64,000 nt of DNA from Acanthosepion pharaonis (taxonomy: Eukaryota > Mollusca > Cephalopoda > Sepiida > Sepiidae), in the NCBI GenBank assembly GCA_903632075.3, contig CAHIKZ030001201.1, positions 216,501 through 280,500 on the forward strand, in the 5' to 3' direction. Below the pieces are notes generated by a model. It was given only the letters and a program-made list of their open reading frames with translations. It did not search any database and was not told the DNA's origin. This document shows positions 1-11,500 of this stretch, piece after piece; positions within the stretch are counted from its first letter, which is position 1; every line of letters begins with the position of its first letter. Made by a program: the position numbers and the translations under genes.

Positions 1-342
1 CTGGTCCTGTTAGTGGTGAATGTTACGGGTATTTGGTGCTGTAGCAGTACTGCTCCTAAACCTGCAGTTGAGGCATCGGCCTGCAGCGTTATGGGTGTCT
101 TTGGATTGAAGTAGCTTAACACTGTGATTTTACTAATCTCCTTTTTGACGCATGCACATGTGAAGTGGCCAATTATCTTGCACGTTTTACCCTTTGTTGA
201 GCATTGTCCTGTCCCGTGGTCTGTACCACAGTATCTGTTTTTCTTGTACTTTTGTTTATAATTGCATGCGTGGTTGTTGTTTCTGTCAGAGCACAAATAG
301 TTTCCATTTGTCCGGTTGCAACTTTGTCCATTTCCTATACTT
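1..342 (-). mobile_element. Gypsy-type LTR retrotransposon remnant (nucleocapsid joined to RNase H region)
   Basis: Read on the minus strand, 330-160 encodes a Cys/His zinc-knuckle-like segment (CGTDHGTGQC followed by CKIIGHFTC). At about 127-1 it runs in the same frame into SYFNPKTPITLQADAS and AGLGAVLLQH, the start of the Gypsy RNase H region. In intact elements, protease and reverse transcriptase separate these parts, so this copy has a large internal deletion. It lies within or beyond the SMC6 gene and continues off the left edge. A broken, non-functional copy. Confidence 0.7.
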
Positions 343-1800
343 TTATAATCAGTGATTCAGACTGACAAGTAAAATCCAGAGCGTTTAGAGATTAGCACCT
401 GTGTGCTGGGATTGCGTGGGGTAAATTGCAATGGAGTTGTGGGAGTGACCTCCGACTGCTCTCCAGTCTATTAGTGTTTTGTTTCTTGTCATGTTTTGTT
501 CTTTGAATGTCTTTTGTTTCTGATTGATTTGGTTTCCTTAGATTTTCTATTAGGTACTTTTGACAATCTTTCTTTGGATGATGACCGTTCCCTTATTTGA
601 GATGGGATAGAGTTTTGTTCATCTATGCCCATTTTGCTTGGTTCTTCAATGATATACTGGGTTGTGTTATTTTTTATGCACCTTTTGATTCTCTTGTGAA
701 TGTTTAAAGGGTTATATTTCTTAAAGGATTTTTGTACTTTGGATTGTGATTTTTGGAGTTGTTTTGTACATATAGATTCTTTTTTGTTTGAGATTGATGG
801 GATGTGATTTGTTATGAGTTTGATTTATGTATGAGATACTATATTTTAGTAGTTCTATTAGACTTTTTAATTCATTTATTAGACTTGTAAGATCTTGGCT
901 TCTTATTGCATTGATCTCTTGGATGTCATTTTGTTGATTTGATATTTTAGTGATATTTATATATGATGTTGAAATATAATATGATAATATATTAATATGA
1001 TTTGACCTGTTTTCTGGCTTCTTGAAAGAAGATGTTTTACATGTATTTTATTCTTATTATTTCCTTTTCCCAGATGTTACACTCTTTAGAGTCTGCTGAG
1101 TGTTTTTTTTTACAGTTTGGACGTAATAGGAGGAGGTCTTTTATAGGGTGACTCTTCATGATCTGATTCAAGTTCCCCACATCTTCAACACACTGATGCT
1201 CTCGTACAAAGATTTTGTAGATGATGAAATTTCTGCCATTTGTGATATGTAAGGGGATTAGGAATGTATGGCTCTACTATGACTATTGAGTATCCTACCT
1301 TTATTTCTTTAGGTATTAATTCTGATTACACCTAAAATATTTACAATTTATAAAGTATATTTATTTTGCTTAATTATTTTTTCTTTATAATACTATGAAT
1401 TTGCAAAAAAAGAAAAAAAAAAAAAAAATGGCTATTTCTTTTAAGCATCAAATATCATTAAACACTTCCTTTATCTGCATTGATAAAATACATTGTATAA
1501 AAAACAAAAATATCAGTCAAGGCAATATTATCTGTTATTTGTTTCAACAGAAACTATTTCTTTTTAATTGATGGTTATTTATTTTTCTATTTAATTTTTT
1601 TCAGAAACATACCAAGAAAAGATAATATAAATTCATAAACTACGATTTAAACTTTTCAATAACATTGAATTATTTTATTTTATTATCTTTAGTCTATTAT
1701 ATCATCTTATGCATATGTGTAACAGTTTCATTAAACCAAATGAGAGTAAGCAATGAAGAAGCATAAAAATACAATGCATTAATATTTTAAAATCAAAGGA
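343..1800. other. AT-rich intronic DNA, no gene recognised
   Basis: This presumed SMC6 intron is very AT-rich with many stops in all frames. A poly-A tract sits at about 1405-1429. Possible further retroelement sequence at 343-520 could not be assigned. No SMC6 exon was seen. Confidence 0.5.
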
Positions 1801-1839
1801 TGGAATATCAGCAGATTATTTCTTACAAAACAAACTTAC

Positions 1840-1977
1840 TGCTTCTTTTTCTATCACCAAAGACCATGCCATCTCTGACTTGAGGTTCTTTATCTTTTCT
1901 TTCTGATTTTCCAAGGCAGAAAAAGCTTTGTACTTTTTTTCCCATTCTTTGACTTCTGATTCGAGAGCAGGAAAAGA
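1840..1977 (-). CDS. SMC6: SMC6 coding exon 8 (coiled coil; last exon in window)
   Basis: The acceptor TTCTTTTCAG precedes 1977 and the donor GTAAGT follows 1840. The 138 nt encode 46 residues in phase 0, including NLKSEMAWSLVIEKEA, which corresponds to the conserved coiled-coil MAW block of SMC6. No further SMC6 exon could be recognised at 1-1839, so exon 9 must lie beyond the left edge. Confidence 0.88.
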
Positions 1978-4900
1978 CTGAAAAGAAAGCGAGACAGTCG
2001 ATAATTAATCTTTTAAGTAACAGCAGATAAAAATTAAGTCCTGTCAATATGCGATTATGCAGTAAAATTGAACAAAACACTTCAGGCCTACTTATTATAC
2101 ACATACCATGTATTTTCAAGTACTATTGATTGATTGATAGCAATGTAAAAAAATGTTAAATGTGGATTAAAGCATTGGTTGATGAATTTGGTGACATAGT
2201 AATCATGAGTTTAAACCCTGGGTCAGATGATACCAACTTGGCCTCTGTGCAAATAACTGAGCTGTAGTAAAAAGAACAAGATGAGATAGCCCTAGACATG
2301 GACAGTGAAATGAGAACAATCTACCCACATAGATTAAATAATGGTTCAGTTGAAGGTTATCCTGAGCAACAGACTCTTGAAGAAGATAGAGACATTGTGA
2401 TAACAACAAAGATGAAGACAATAGTTTGTATATAAATGATGTAATAGTGAACAAAACATTTTCATCAATTCATAGCTGAATTAAAACATTAACCTATTGA
2501 ACTTGTAACTGTAGAATAGATTGATAAAAAAGTAAATATGAATAAAGTGGTGTCATCAAATTTTGCTAAGATGAAAAAGATGACATGAGACTACAGGACT
2601 TGTACTAGCAGTCATACAAACTAAGGTGGGAATGCTACAAAAGTAATGCCGCCTGTTGATTTGGAAAAATATGATAGATTTACAATACTGTTGGATAGAG
2701 TAAGTTATCAGTTATAAAACAATATTTTTTGACAGGAAAAAGACATTGTCAGGAAAATATTCTCCCTACTGTTGCCATTGCTGAAAAATATTACCCACTA
2801 CCTAACTGTGCTCGAATCTCTTGTTTAGTCTCCATAAATAATAAGCAAACATAGACTTCAATGAGTGTAATTTTTTCCTCATGGAGGAATTCAATGGAAC
2901 ACCCCTGCTTCATGCCTATTTTCATGTTGGATGCTATCTTGCCAGACTACCACTCAGCTACTATCTGTAAATTTATTAAACTTTCTTGCTTTGAAAACAA
3001 AAAAAAAAAAAAAAGTAGCAAGAATTCTTTGAGATGTTAATTGACAAGTGTTGAAAATATTTAAAAAATTATTTTTTGATTGGTTCACAATATATTACTA
3101 TTGTAAAAACTCAATATCACAAACTAAACAAATAAATTGGTCACCAACATGAAGTGGAATGATTATATTGAATAAATTCCAAGCTCAGTTTCCAGGAAAG
3201 TTGATTCACTGTGTTTTGCTCAACAATTTTTCTCACCAGAATCTGTCTTGTACATATGTGTACTATTTATCTATGCATCAAATATTGTTGTTACATCCGG
3301 CCTGGTGCTTCTGCTATATATCTAGAGATTCTTGACAGAATACAAAGAATCGTTAACGTTATCAGTCCTAAACTGGGACCACGCCTTCAGTTGCTCTTCT
3401 CATGACATAATGTAGCTTCCATTTGCCTTTTCTATAAATATTTTCAAGGTAATTCTTCTGATGTGCTTTTCTCTCTGGTACCTTGACTTTACAAATTTAA
3501 GTATAGTACTAGACTGGCAGCTAAGTCACAGAATTTCATTGTTGAAATTGCTAGTTACAACCATATGCTAACAGTTTCTTCTCTTGCACTTCTTAATTGT
3601 GGAACTCTCTTCTGTCTTTCCTGTTAACTACAATCTTCAAAAATTTAAATGAAATGTCAATTGATACCATTTGTCTCCTTTAATACCCTATCTGTTTCTT
3701 TCATTCTCAGTGACCCTATACATCTTAGTGGCTTTTATTACCTTGCTTGGAGCAAAATGAGTAAAAGAAAAAAAAGTCATTTGAAATTGAAATATTTATC
3801 ATTTCTAGCAATTTAAAAAACTAATATACCAATACAACATCCATCATATTACAAGCAGAAGGTGGGTGGCATAACAAGAACAGCTTTACTGCTGTTGGTC
3901 ACCAGATCTTGAAGAACAGAGAAATAAGTGAGATACGCTTATAGTTATTTTAGAGGACTAAAATCAGAATTTGTCTGATTGACTCTTTTTAGTGGATAAA
4001 GCAAAATTCCACCAGAGATTAATTATGTCACAAAAATTCAGAGAGTATTCTTAAAGACATCCTTAATCAGAATCAACCAATTCATCATTACTAACCTCAG
4101 AATGAAAATGAATGTTTCTTATGTTTTTAATTATGGCTCTAAACTAATCTGCAAAAATTGTTGAGATGGTTAATCTGTAAATGATAAATCTTAAAATATT
4201 AACAGCTCCAGTTTCAGCATCTGTGTGTCTATAAGATCAAAGGATAAAAATGTTAATGATTCCTTTGATGGTAACTGAACTCTCTGAAAAAATACCTAAC
4301 TAGTTCTGGGAGCACCACACTAATCTAGACTTTATGAATTTAAGCACAGTACTAGATTGGCAACAAAGTCTCCTCATTTTACAGTTAAACTGGATAGATG
4401 TAACTGTAAGTTCTTTGCTAACAGTTTCTTTTTTTGCACTTCTTGCCTGTGGAATTCTTCTGCTCTTCAAAATTTAAATGCAATATCAATCGTTATCTAC
4501 TGTTGTCATCATTCCTCTTTTTATATTGTTTCAGTTCCTTAATAATGTTTTTGTTTTCTTATACATTCACACTCAGTAATCCTTTGTGTTTTAGAGACCT
4601 TATTGACATGCTTGGAGTGAAATGGAGAAAAAAAAAAGAAAAAAAAACTCACAAAAAGGTGAGTCATTTCTCTTCCCATTGAACCAAATCAAATTTTTAC
4701 TAGAAAGACAAATACTATACTATACCAAAGATGTCAAGTAAGTAAAATTACCTAAAATTCAAAAGTTGGAAAAAAAAGAAAAAGAAAAATATAACAGAAT
4801 TAAGATTACTTAGAAGGGGACTAGTAGTTGCAAAAGTTATTGATTATAAGTGGTTAGATCATCTCACACTTTATGATGCTATGTTAACAACACCTTATTG

Positions 4901-6025
4901 GAAAGGTGAGAATATGCTCAGGAGAGATTTGTATTTATGCTTTGCTCAAAATAGACAATAATAAGCAATCAAATATTTACTTTTTTTAACAAATCTATAA
5001 GAAATAATCTTTTGTTGAGACAATCTTACTATGGATTTCATAAACTAAGAGAGAAGGGTGGGAAAGTTTAACATTTAAAAAAAGTTTGTATAATCTCAAA
5101 ATATCAACTATCTTAAAATTAGCAATCTACAGCTTTACTCCATCTGCTCTACTCTCCCAACCTTGCCCTACCACCTTTTCAATACACAACAGCATTTCCT
5201 AGACAGGGAAATGACATACCAATTATAAAAAAAGTTAAATAAAGAATTTTATGACTGCTAGGAGTATGTCATAAGTATTAACTTGATTTAATTTTTAACT
5301 AATTATTAAATATCTCTTAATAGAAAATGCAATACAGTTTTCTTTCCAGCTTAATACTATTTCACAGGCAAGTTATTTGATATGAAGGTGACTGTTTTGG
5401 AATACCAAAGTGCTGGATGTGCAGGTGGTGTAATAGATAACAGCTTGGAATTAGAAATCAGAGTAGAGCTCCAAATCCACTTGGGTTTGTTATATTCACT
5501 TACACATAAATAGCCTTGAGAAAGGTATGAATCTACCTTCATCTTTGGGTTAATTAGTTGGACTTTTATTGGTAAATCATTACAATGTAAAAATATTTTC
5601 TGATTTTAAATAACCTGAAAAGGTTGATAAACTGTAACAAAATCAATCAATCAATCACTCATGTGGTATCAAGTCACAGAAAATAAATTAACCATTCATT
5701 CAAGAAAACAATCTCTAAAAATATAATTTTTTTAAACATAAAAATCTGTTACAGAAGATTTTTGTATTAAATTAGAAAAGAAAAGAGGTAAATTTTGTTC
5801 TCTTATTAAATACAAACTTTTTAGTAAAATACTTCTTTTTATGAGAAAGCAAACTTTACAAAAGGCTTGTGCTGAAAATAACTTATGGTTTCATAATTTA
5901 TCAATAATAAATATGATTCTGAACTGACCTCTTCCTTCTTTGATAAAATCTCTTTAGCAGAGTTTTTTTGTAATTTCACTTCAGCATAGTCAGCCTGGAT
6001 TTGACCAAGCTGAGTAGCTTGCAAG

Positions 6026-6060
<35 letters not shown>

Positions 6061-7595
6061 AAATATATTTATAGTATATCAACCCTAATGTGATTAATAG
6101 AAAAACAATAACTAGCAATTTACTTTCTTCTTCAGTTCAATAAACTTTTTGCGTTCACAAAAGTATGAGATGTCAATGTAAATAATACAGTTGCATAATT
6201 ACATGTAAAATCTGGGATAACTGGAAAAAAATTTCTTTGATAAATAAAAACCTTGCCAACTTTTAAGAAAGAATAAGTGAATCTGAAAGTGAAAATTTGT
6301 CACAGATTTCTGCTTACTCGGTATTTGTCTGTTGGATTTTTGGAATGTAGAAAATTACGGCTAACTTCTTGATTGAGGATAACAACAGGATTGTCAACTA
6401 AAATGTTGAAATAATCCAATATATTCCGCAGCTCTTCTCTTTTAGTGGAAACAACTTGTCCTGGAAATAATAAAATACAACAACTATTAAAGAATTAATG
6501 ATGAACTTGTCCTGATATAAACTAAATTGTTGAAAAAAATAGAGACAGTAATAAAGTGGATGAATGGGTAATGTAATAGTTATTGATGTGGAAAGTAGAA
6601 CCAGTAAGACAAATTCAAATTCTTGTATAGCCTCTTGCATTCACTTTCACACAAATAACCTTGGAAGAGGCATGAATTTATCTCTTCTTTCCTTCCAACA
6701 AAGGGCTAGATAGCAGGATAGACATTTTAGCCTTGAAAGGTAGCCAATCTAGAAAGACCACAAGGGGAACCCCAGTATCTTTCCCAAGTCATGGTAATTT
6801 ACAGATAATAAACAAAAGCAATCTGTGGAGAGTCATGACTGTATATGTCTTCACATAGAATTAAAAAAAAAAAAAAAAAAAGCTCCATTGGAAGATTTAA
6901 TCAACCACTATTGACCACCATATAGAAAGGGATTCAGCCAGATGATATATGTGTGTTGTACGAGGTAAAGAAGTAGTGTAGCTGTAATAGTTATGGGATG
7001 TGGATAGATTTTAATGATTTGACTAGGGAATGATTGTTGGGGCCAAATAGACGAGACATTGTTTCCAAGATAGCAATTATCCTATCAGTGAGAGTACCAA
7101 GAATATGTGAATTTTGATTAGATGTCAATGGTACATGGAAACTGGAGGTCTCCATAGCTGCAGTAAGAATGGGATTGCTGGGAAAGGACAAAGATTTTAA
7201 TTACTCAACCAGGTGGAACATAGCATGAAATCTTATCCCAAATCTGATGTTGCTAAACATATCAGCTGATGCACTTTACAGCATACACTGCATACCATGT
7301 GGTTTTGTAGTTGCTAACCAAAGAGTACCATTACTAATATCACGCTATTGATTACTGTCCATCCTCAGTGGAGTGAGGAAGATTGCCACTGTGTTACGTT
7401 TTTAAGTCTTTCAAGTGATGGTCAAGTTCATGTGCAGAGAAAACTGCACAATTTTAGATGGACAGCGGATGTGTTGTGAAAACTGGTGGTGGACTCTATA
7501 GTGGTGTGTTCTGTTGGAGTTTGGAAGTGCTGTGAATGGAAAATGTAGATTTGCAGTGACAGCAAAATAATACAATTCCCACATCAACAACAAGG

Positions 7596-7629
<34 letters not shown>

Positions 7630-7713
7630 TAAAATATAGTTTTAAGGTATGCTATATTTATGGGCTAAAGTGCTTAATATCTGGGCATGTAAATATAAAA
7701 GTACATACATACT

Positions 7714-7770
<57 letters not shown>

Positions 7771-8485
7771 CATACTGCAGATCTCACTAAATTCCTTGCA
7801 ACTGCACCTAATCAACAGTGTGTTTGAATATGGAGATATCCATGCAATGACTCATATCTTGTTGCTTAACTGACATAATTCATTTGAAGGACAGAGCTAT
7901 ATAATTTAGTATTTCAGTTCACTCATATACAGATATACCTATGAATGAAATCACCAACAATATATGTATAAAATATAGAGTACTACTAGCCAAGTGTTGT
8001 CAAAAGGCTATGACAGAATCTCTTCAAGTAATCATGTAGCCTAGAGTTTAGGTACTGTCTGGTTTGGGGCATAATACTAATTTCACTACATTAGCCAATG
8101 TTTTATGCCCATGGACATTTGCAAGTTTGACACTAATATCAAAATTTCCAGCTAAAATATATGCAGTTAAATCTCTATAAAAAGGACTGTTTACCTAATT
8201 TATACAAAGTAAAAATATTTGCATTTTAATTTTTTCTTCTTTTTTTACAGCTGTTAAAAAATTTATCTATGAAAAATGTACAGAAATGGCATTTGAAAAC
8301 TATGCAGAAATTTAACCAATAATTGAAGTTTAATAAAACAATTATTGCATCAATAACTAAATTTATTTACTGAATAAAGTCCTTGAAAAATAAACACAGG
8401 AAATAACATCCCTAACACAATTAAATGGTCTGAAAAATGCATCTGCTGTAAAATGCTGCAACAGAAGAAAACAATATGATGAAGA

Positions 8486-8559
<74 letters not shown>

Positions 8560-11500
8560 CATACACACACACACTGTATATACGAGTATATAAACTAGCT
8601 TTAAGTATAGTGCAACTCCTGAATTTATTTTGGCATGAATTTTAACCCCTTGAGAAAAATTTACCTATGTATAGTGCAACCATCACTGAAAATGCCTTCT
8701 TTTTTTTTACCTCTTCAAAAAAATTACCTGCGTTTTGTGAAATCTGATCATAAAAACTTGCAGTATACTCAAGTATATACAGTACTTCATTTTGTAAATG
8801 AAAATGAATTGAAGAAAAAAGTGCACCAAAGCAGTTAATGAAGAAACTTCTTCAAAAACTTTAAAATTTCAGGTATTTGCCATTCAAGATTATAAATTCA
8901 AAAATTGAAAGTTATTTTAAAAAAAATTATTTAAACTTAACAATTAACTGTTATATTAATGAAGTACTGTAGAATTTCCATAAACTCAAGTGAAGAGAAA
9001 AGACAGTAGAGTAACTGGGTAGATTTAATGTGCAACTTGGATGGCATTATTTTAGTTGTGAGAAACATTCTTTATTTTATTTTTTTACAAAATGTTAGTT
9101 ATTGATATCAGTAGAAAAAAAATAAATGAAATAAAAAAGAAATGAAAATTGTAATATTTTTCAAGAACTACTCACCAGAAGAAGATTTAATACGATAACT
9201 ACTGGCACCATCTTTTGAAAACTTGCGTTCAATGACAATACGGTTCCCATAATTTTCAGGTTTATAGGCATCAGGACCCTCGTTACTCAAGTGGATGATT
9301 ATTTCCGCCGACCTTAAGACATACACACAAAAAAGAGTCAACTCAGAGCAATTCAATGAGATTGGTAAAAAAGCTGTCATTTAATTAAATTTTTTTTGAA
9401 AGACTTTTTGGCTCATCTTGTGCAAACAAAATTTAAAAAAATGTTATGTAGTATTTTTTTTCATACACCATTCTTAAATCTCTTCTTGACAAGACATAAC
9501 ATTTAAAATGAATAGGAAACTTTGCCTTCAATATTTTCTCTTTTCCAATCACTACTGCCCTACTCAGTTTTTCATGCGAGAACATTCATAAAAATGTGTT
9601 AGAGTTTGCCATTTCTCAAAAACACAGTCAGTTATCAAGATCAGAAGTAGTATTATCCAATAAAACTCGAGAAAGCACAGTAGACAATGTGACCATATCA
9701 AATGAATCAAGTGAGTAGATTTGGACAATCCTACAACTACAAGGCTACATACAACAACCTAAATAAAGCAATGTGTTCATGACATTCCTCATTTGGAAGA
9801 TGCCTCATTTCAATATAACAGAGAAAGAAGACAATCATTCTTTTGTTGGAAGTCATCTTGAAGAGAACAGCAAACTTACAAATAAAACAGTCATATTGTT
9901 CTAACAGTCATTTCCCTAATGGGAAGACAATGATATTGAATGACAGTAAATGTTCTATGCTGGATATAGAACATTTACTGTCACTAAGATGGTTGTTTAA
10001 AACATTCTAAGCCTCACCCAGAAAGAAAAACCATAGATGAACATTTTTCTTGTGGCAACACACTACTTATTATAAAACTAGACACTAGAAAATGTAATTC
10101 AGATTTTTGTCGTAATTTCTGTGCAGGTGAGGTCCATACTAAGGTGAGAGGTGTGTGACAAATAAAAAAATGGACAAAACAGAGGTTCGAGCAGTCATAA
10201 AGTATCTGCAAAAGAAATGTATGGCACCCAAGGAAATTCATGAGGACATGGTAGAGACACTTGCTGAGGACTTCCCTTCCTGTGCCAATGTGAAGTGGGC
10301 TGTGAAATCCAAGTGGAATAGGAACATCACAGAATATGATCCTCGGTCAGGTCATTCAAAAACTTCAACCACTGATGAACAAGTTGATGCCATTGACCAT
10401 ATGGTTTTGGATGACAGACGTCTTACTGTCCAGCAGAAAGCGAAGTCTATAGGCATTAGTTCTGGTTTGGTCTATACTGTTTTAACCAAAATCTTGGGGA
10501 TGACCAAACTATCTGTAAGATGGGTTCCAGGAATGGTGACACCAGAGTAGAAGCTGAAAAGGGATGACATTTCCAGGACACTTCTGACTCACTTCCAAAC
10601 TGACAAGAATTTCCACCACAGATTAGTAACTAAAGATAAAACCTGGGTTCACCACTTCAAACCTCAAAGCAAACAGTAGAAACACTTTGGTTCTCCATTC
10701 CTGAAGAATTTCATGCAGGCAGTGTAAGTGTAATCATGATAAAATGTCTGGAATAGGGAAAAACTATTAATGGTCAGTACTATGCATCAGAATTAAAACA
10801 ACTGAAGGAAGCAAGCTTCATCTGACTTCTTCCAGTTTCCTAATCTCAAATCCCACCTGCTGTGTGGTCATCATCTGGGAAACAATGATGAGATCATATA
10901 TGCCGTGGAGAAGCTTTTGGAGGACCAGGAAGACACTTTCTTCTGTGATGGGATTGCAATGCTTAAGTGTCGGTGGACCAAATGCATTGATGTCAAGAGA
11001 GACTATATTGAAAAATATTTTTTTGGTGGATCTTCTATTATTATAGTGTGGGATATTTAATGATAAAAGTGAAAAAAACAAAACAAAACTAAATGAAATT
11101 AATGAGGCTATATATGCAGACACATCTAAAAATTATTTTTAATTTGAAACAATAGAGCATCCAGTCAAGTGTAAAGTTACTTGAAGAACCAGTTTTCTAA
11201 TCACTGGATAATAATAAACATTCCAAATAAATATATATGAACAAAGAGTTTGAAATGCCTTACTGTTTTCCACTTTTGATGAATCCTTTTACTGTACTGC
11301 CACGACTTGTGGTTGATGCTTTTCCTCCAAGACCTAAGATAATGGCTGTCACCACTGCACTCTTGCCACCTGCAAAAATAAAAATCATACAAAGACTATG
11401 AAATGATTTTACATTAAAAGGACCAAATATGAGAAGAAAAGAAAAACATTTTCCATTCTTTTTTTATCAGTATAATCAACAATACAAAGATTATGAAAAT

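Noticed and set aside
6121..6160. Possible extra SMC6 exon reading KKFIELKKK before a GTAAAT donor
   Set aside because: No usable acceptor upstream, and the residues do not correspond to the FF-x-x-ATQL region that should lie there.
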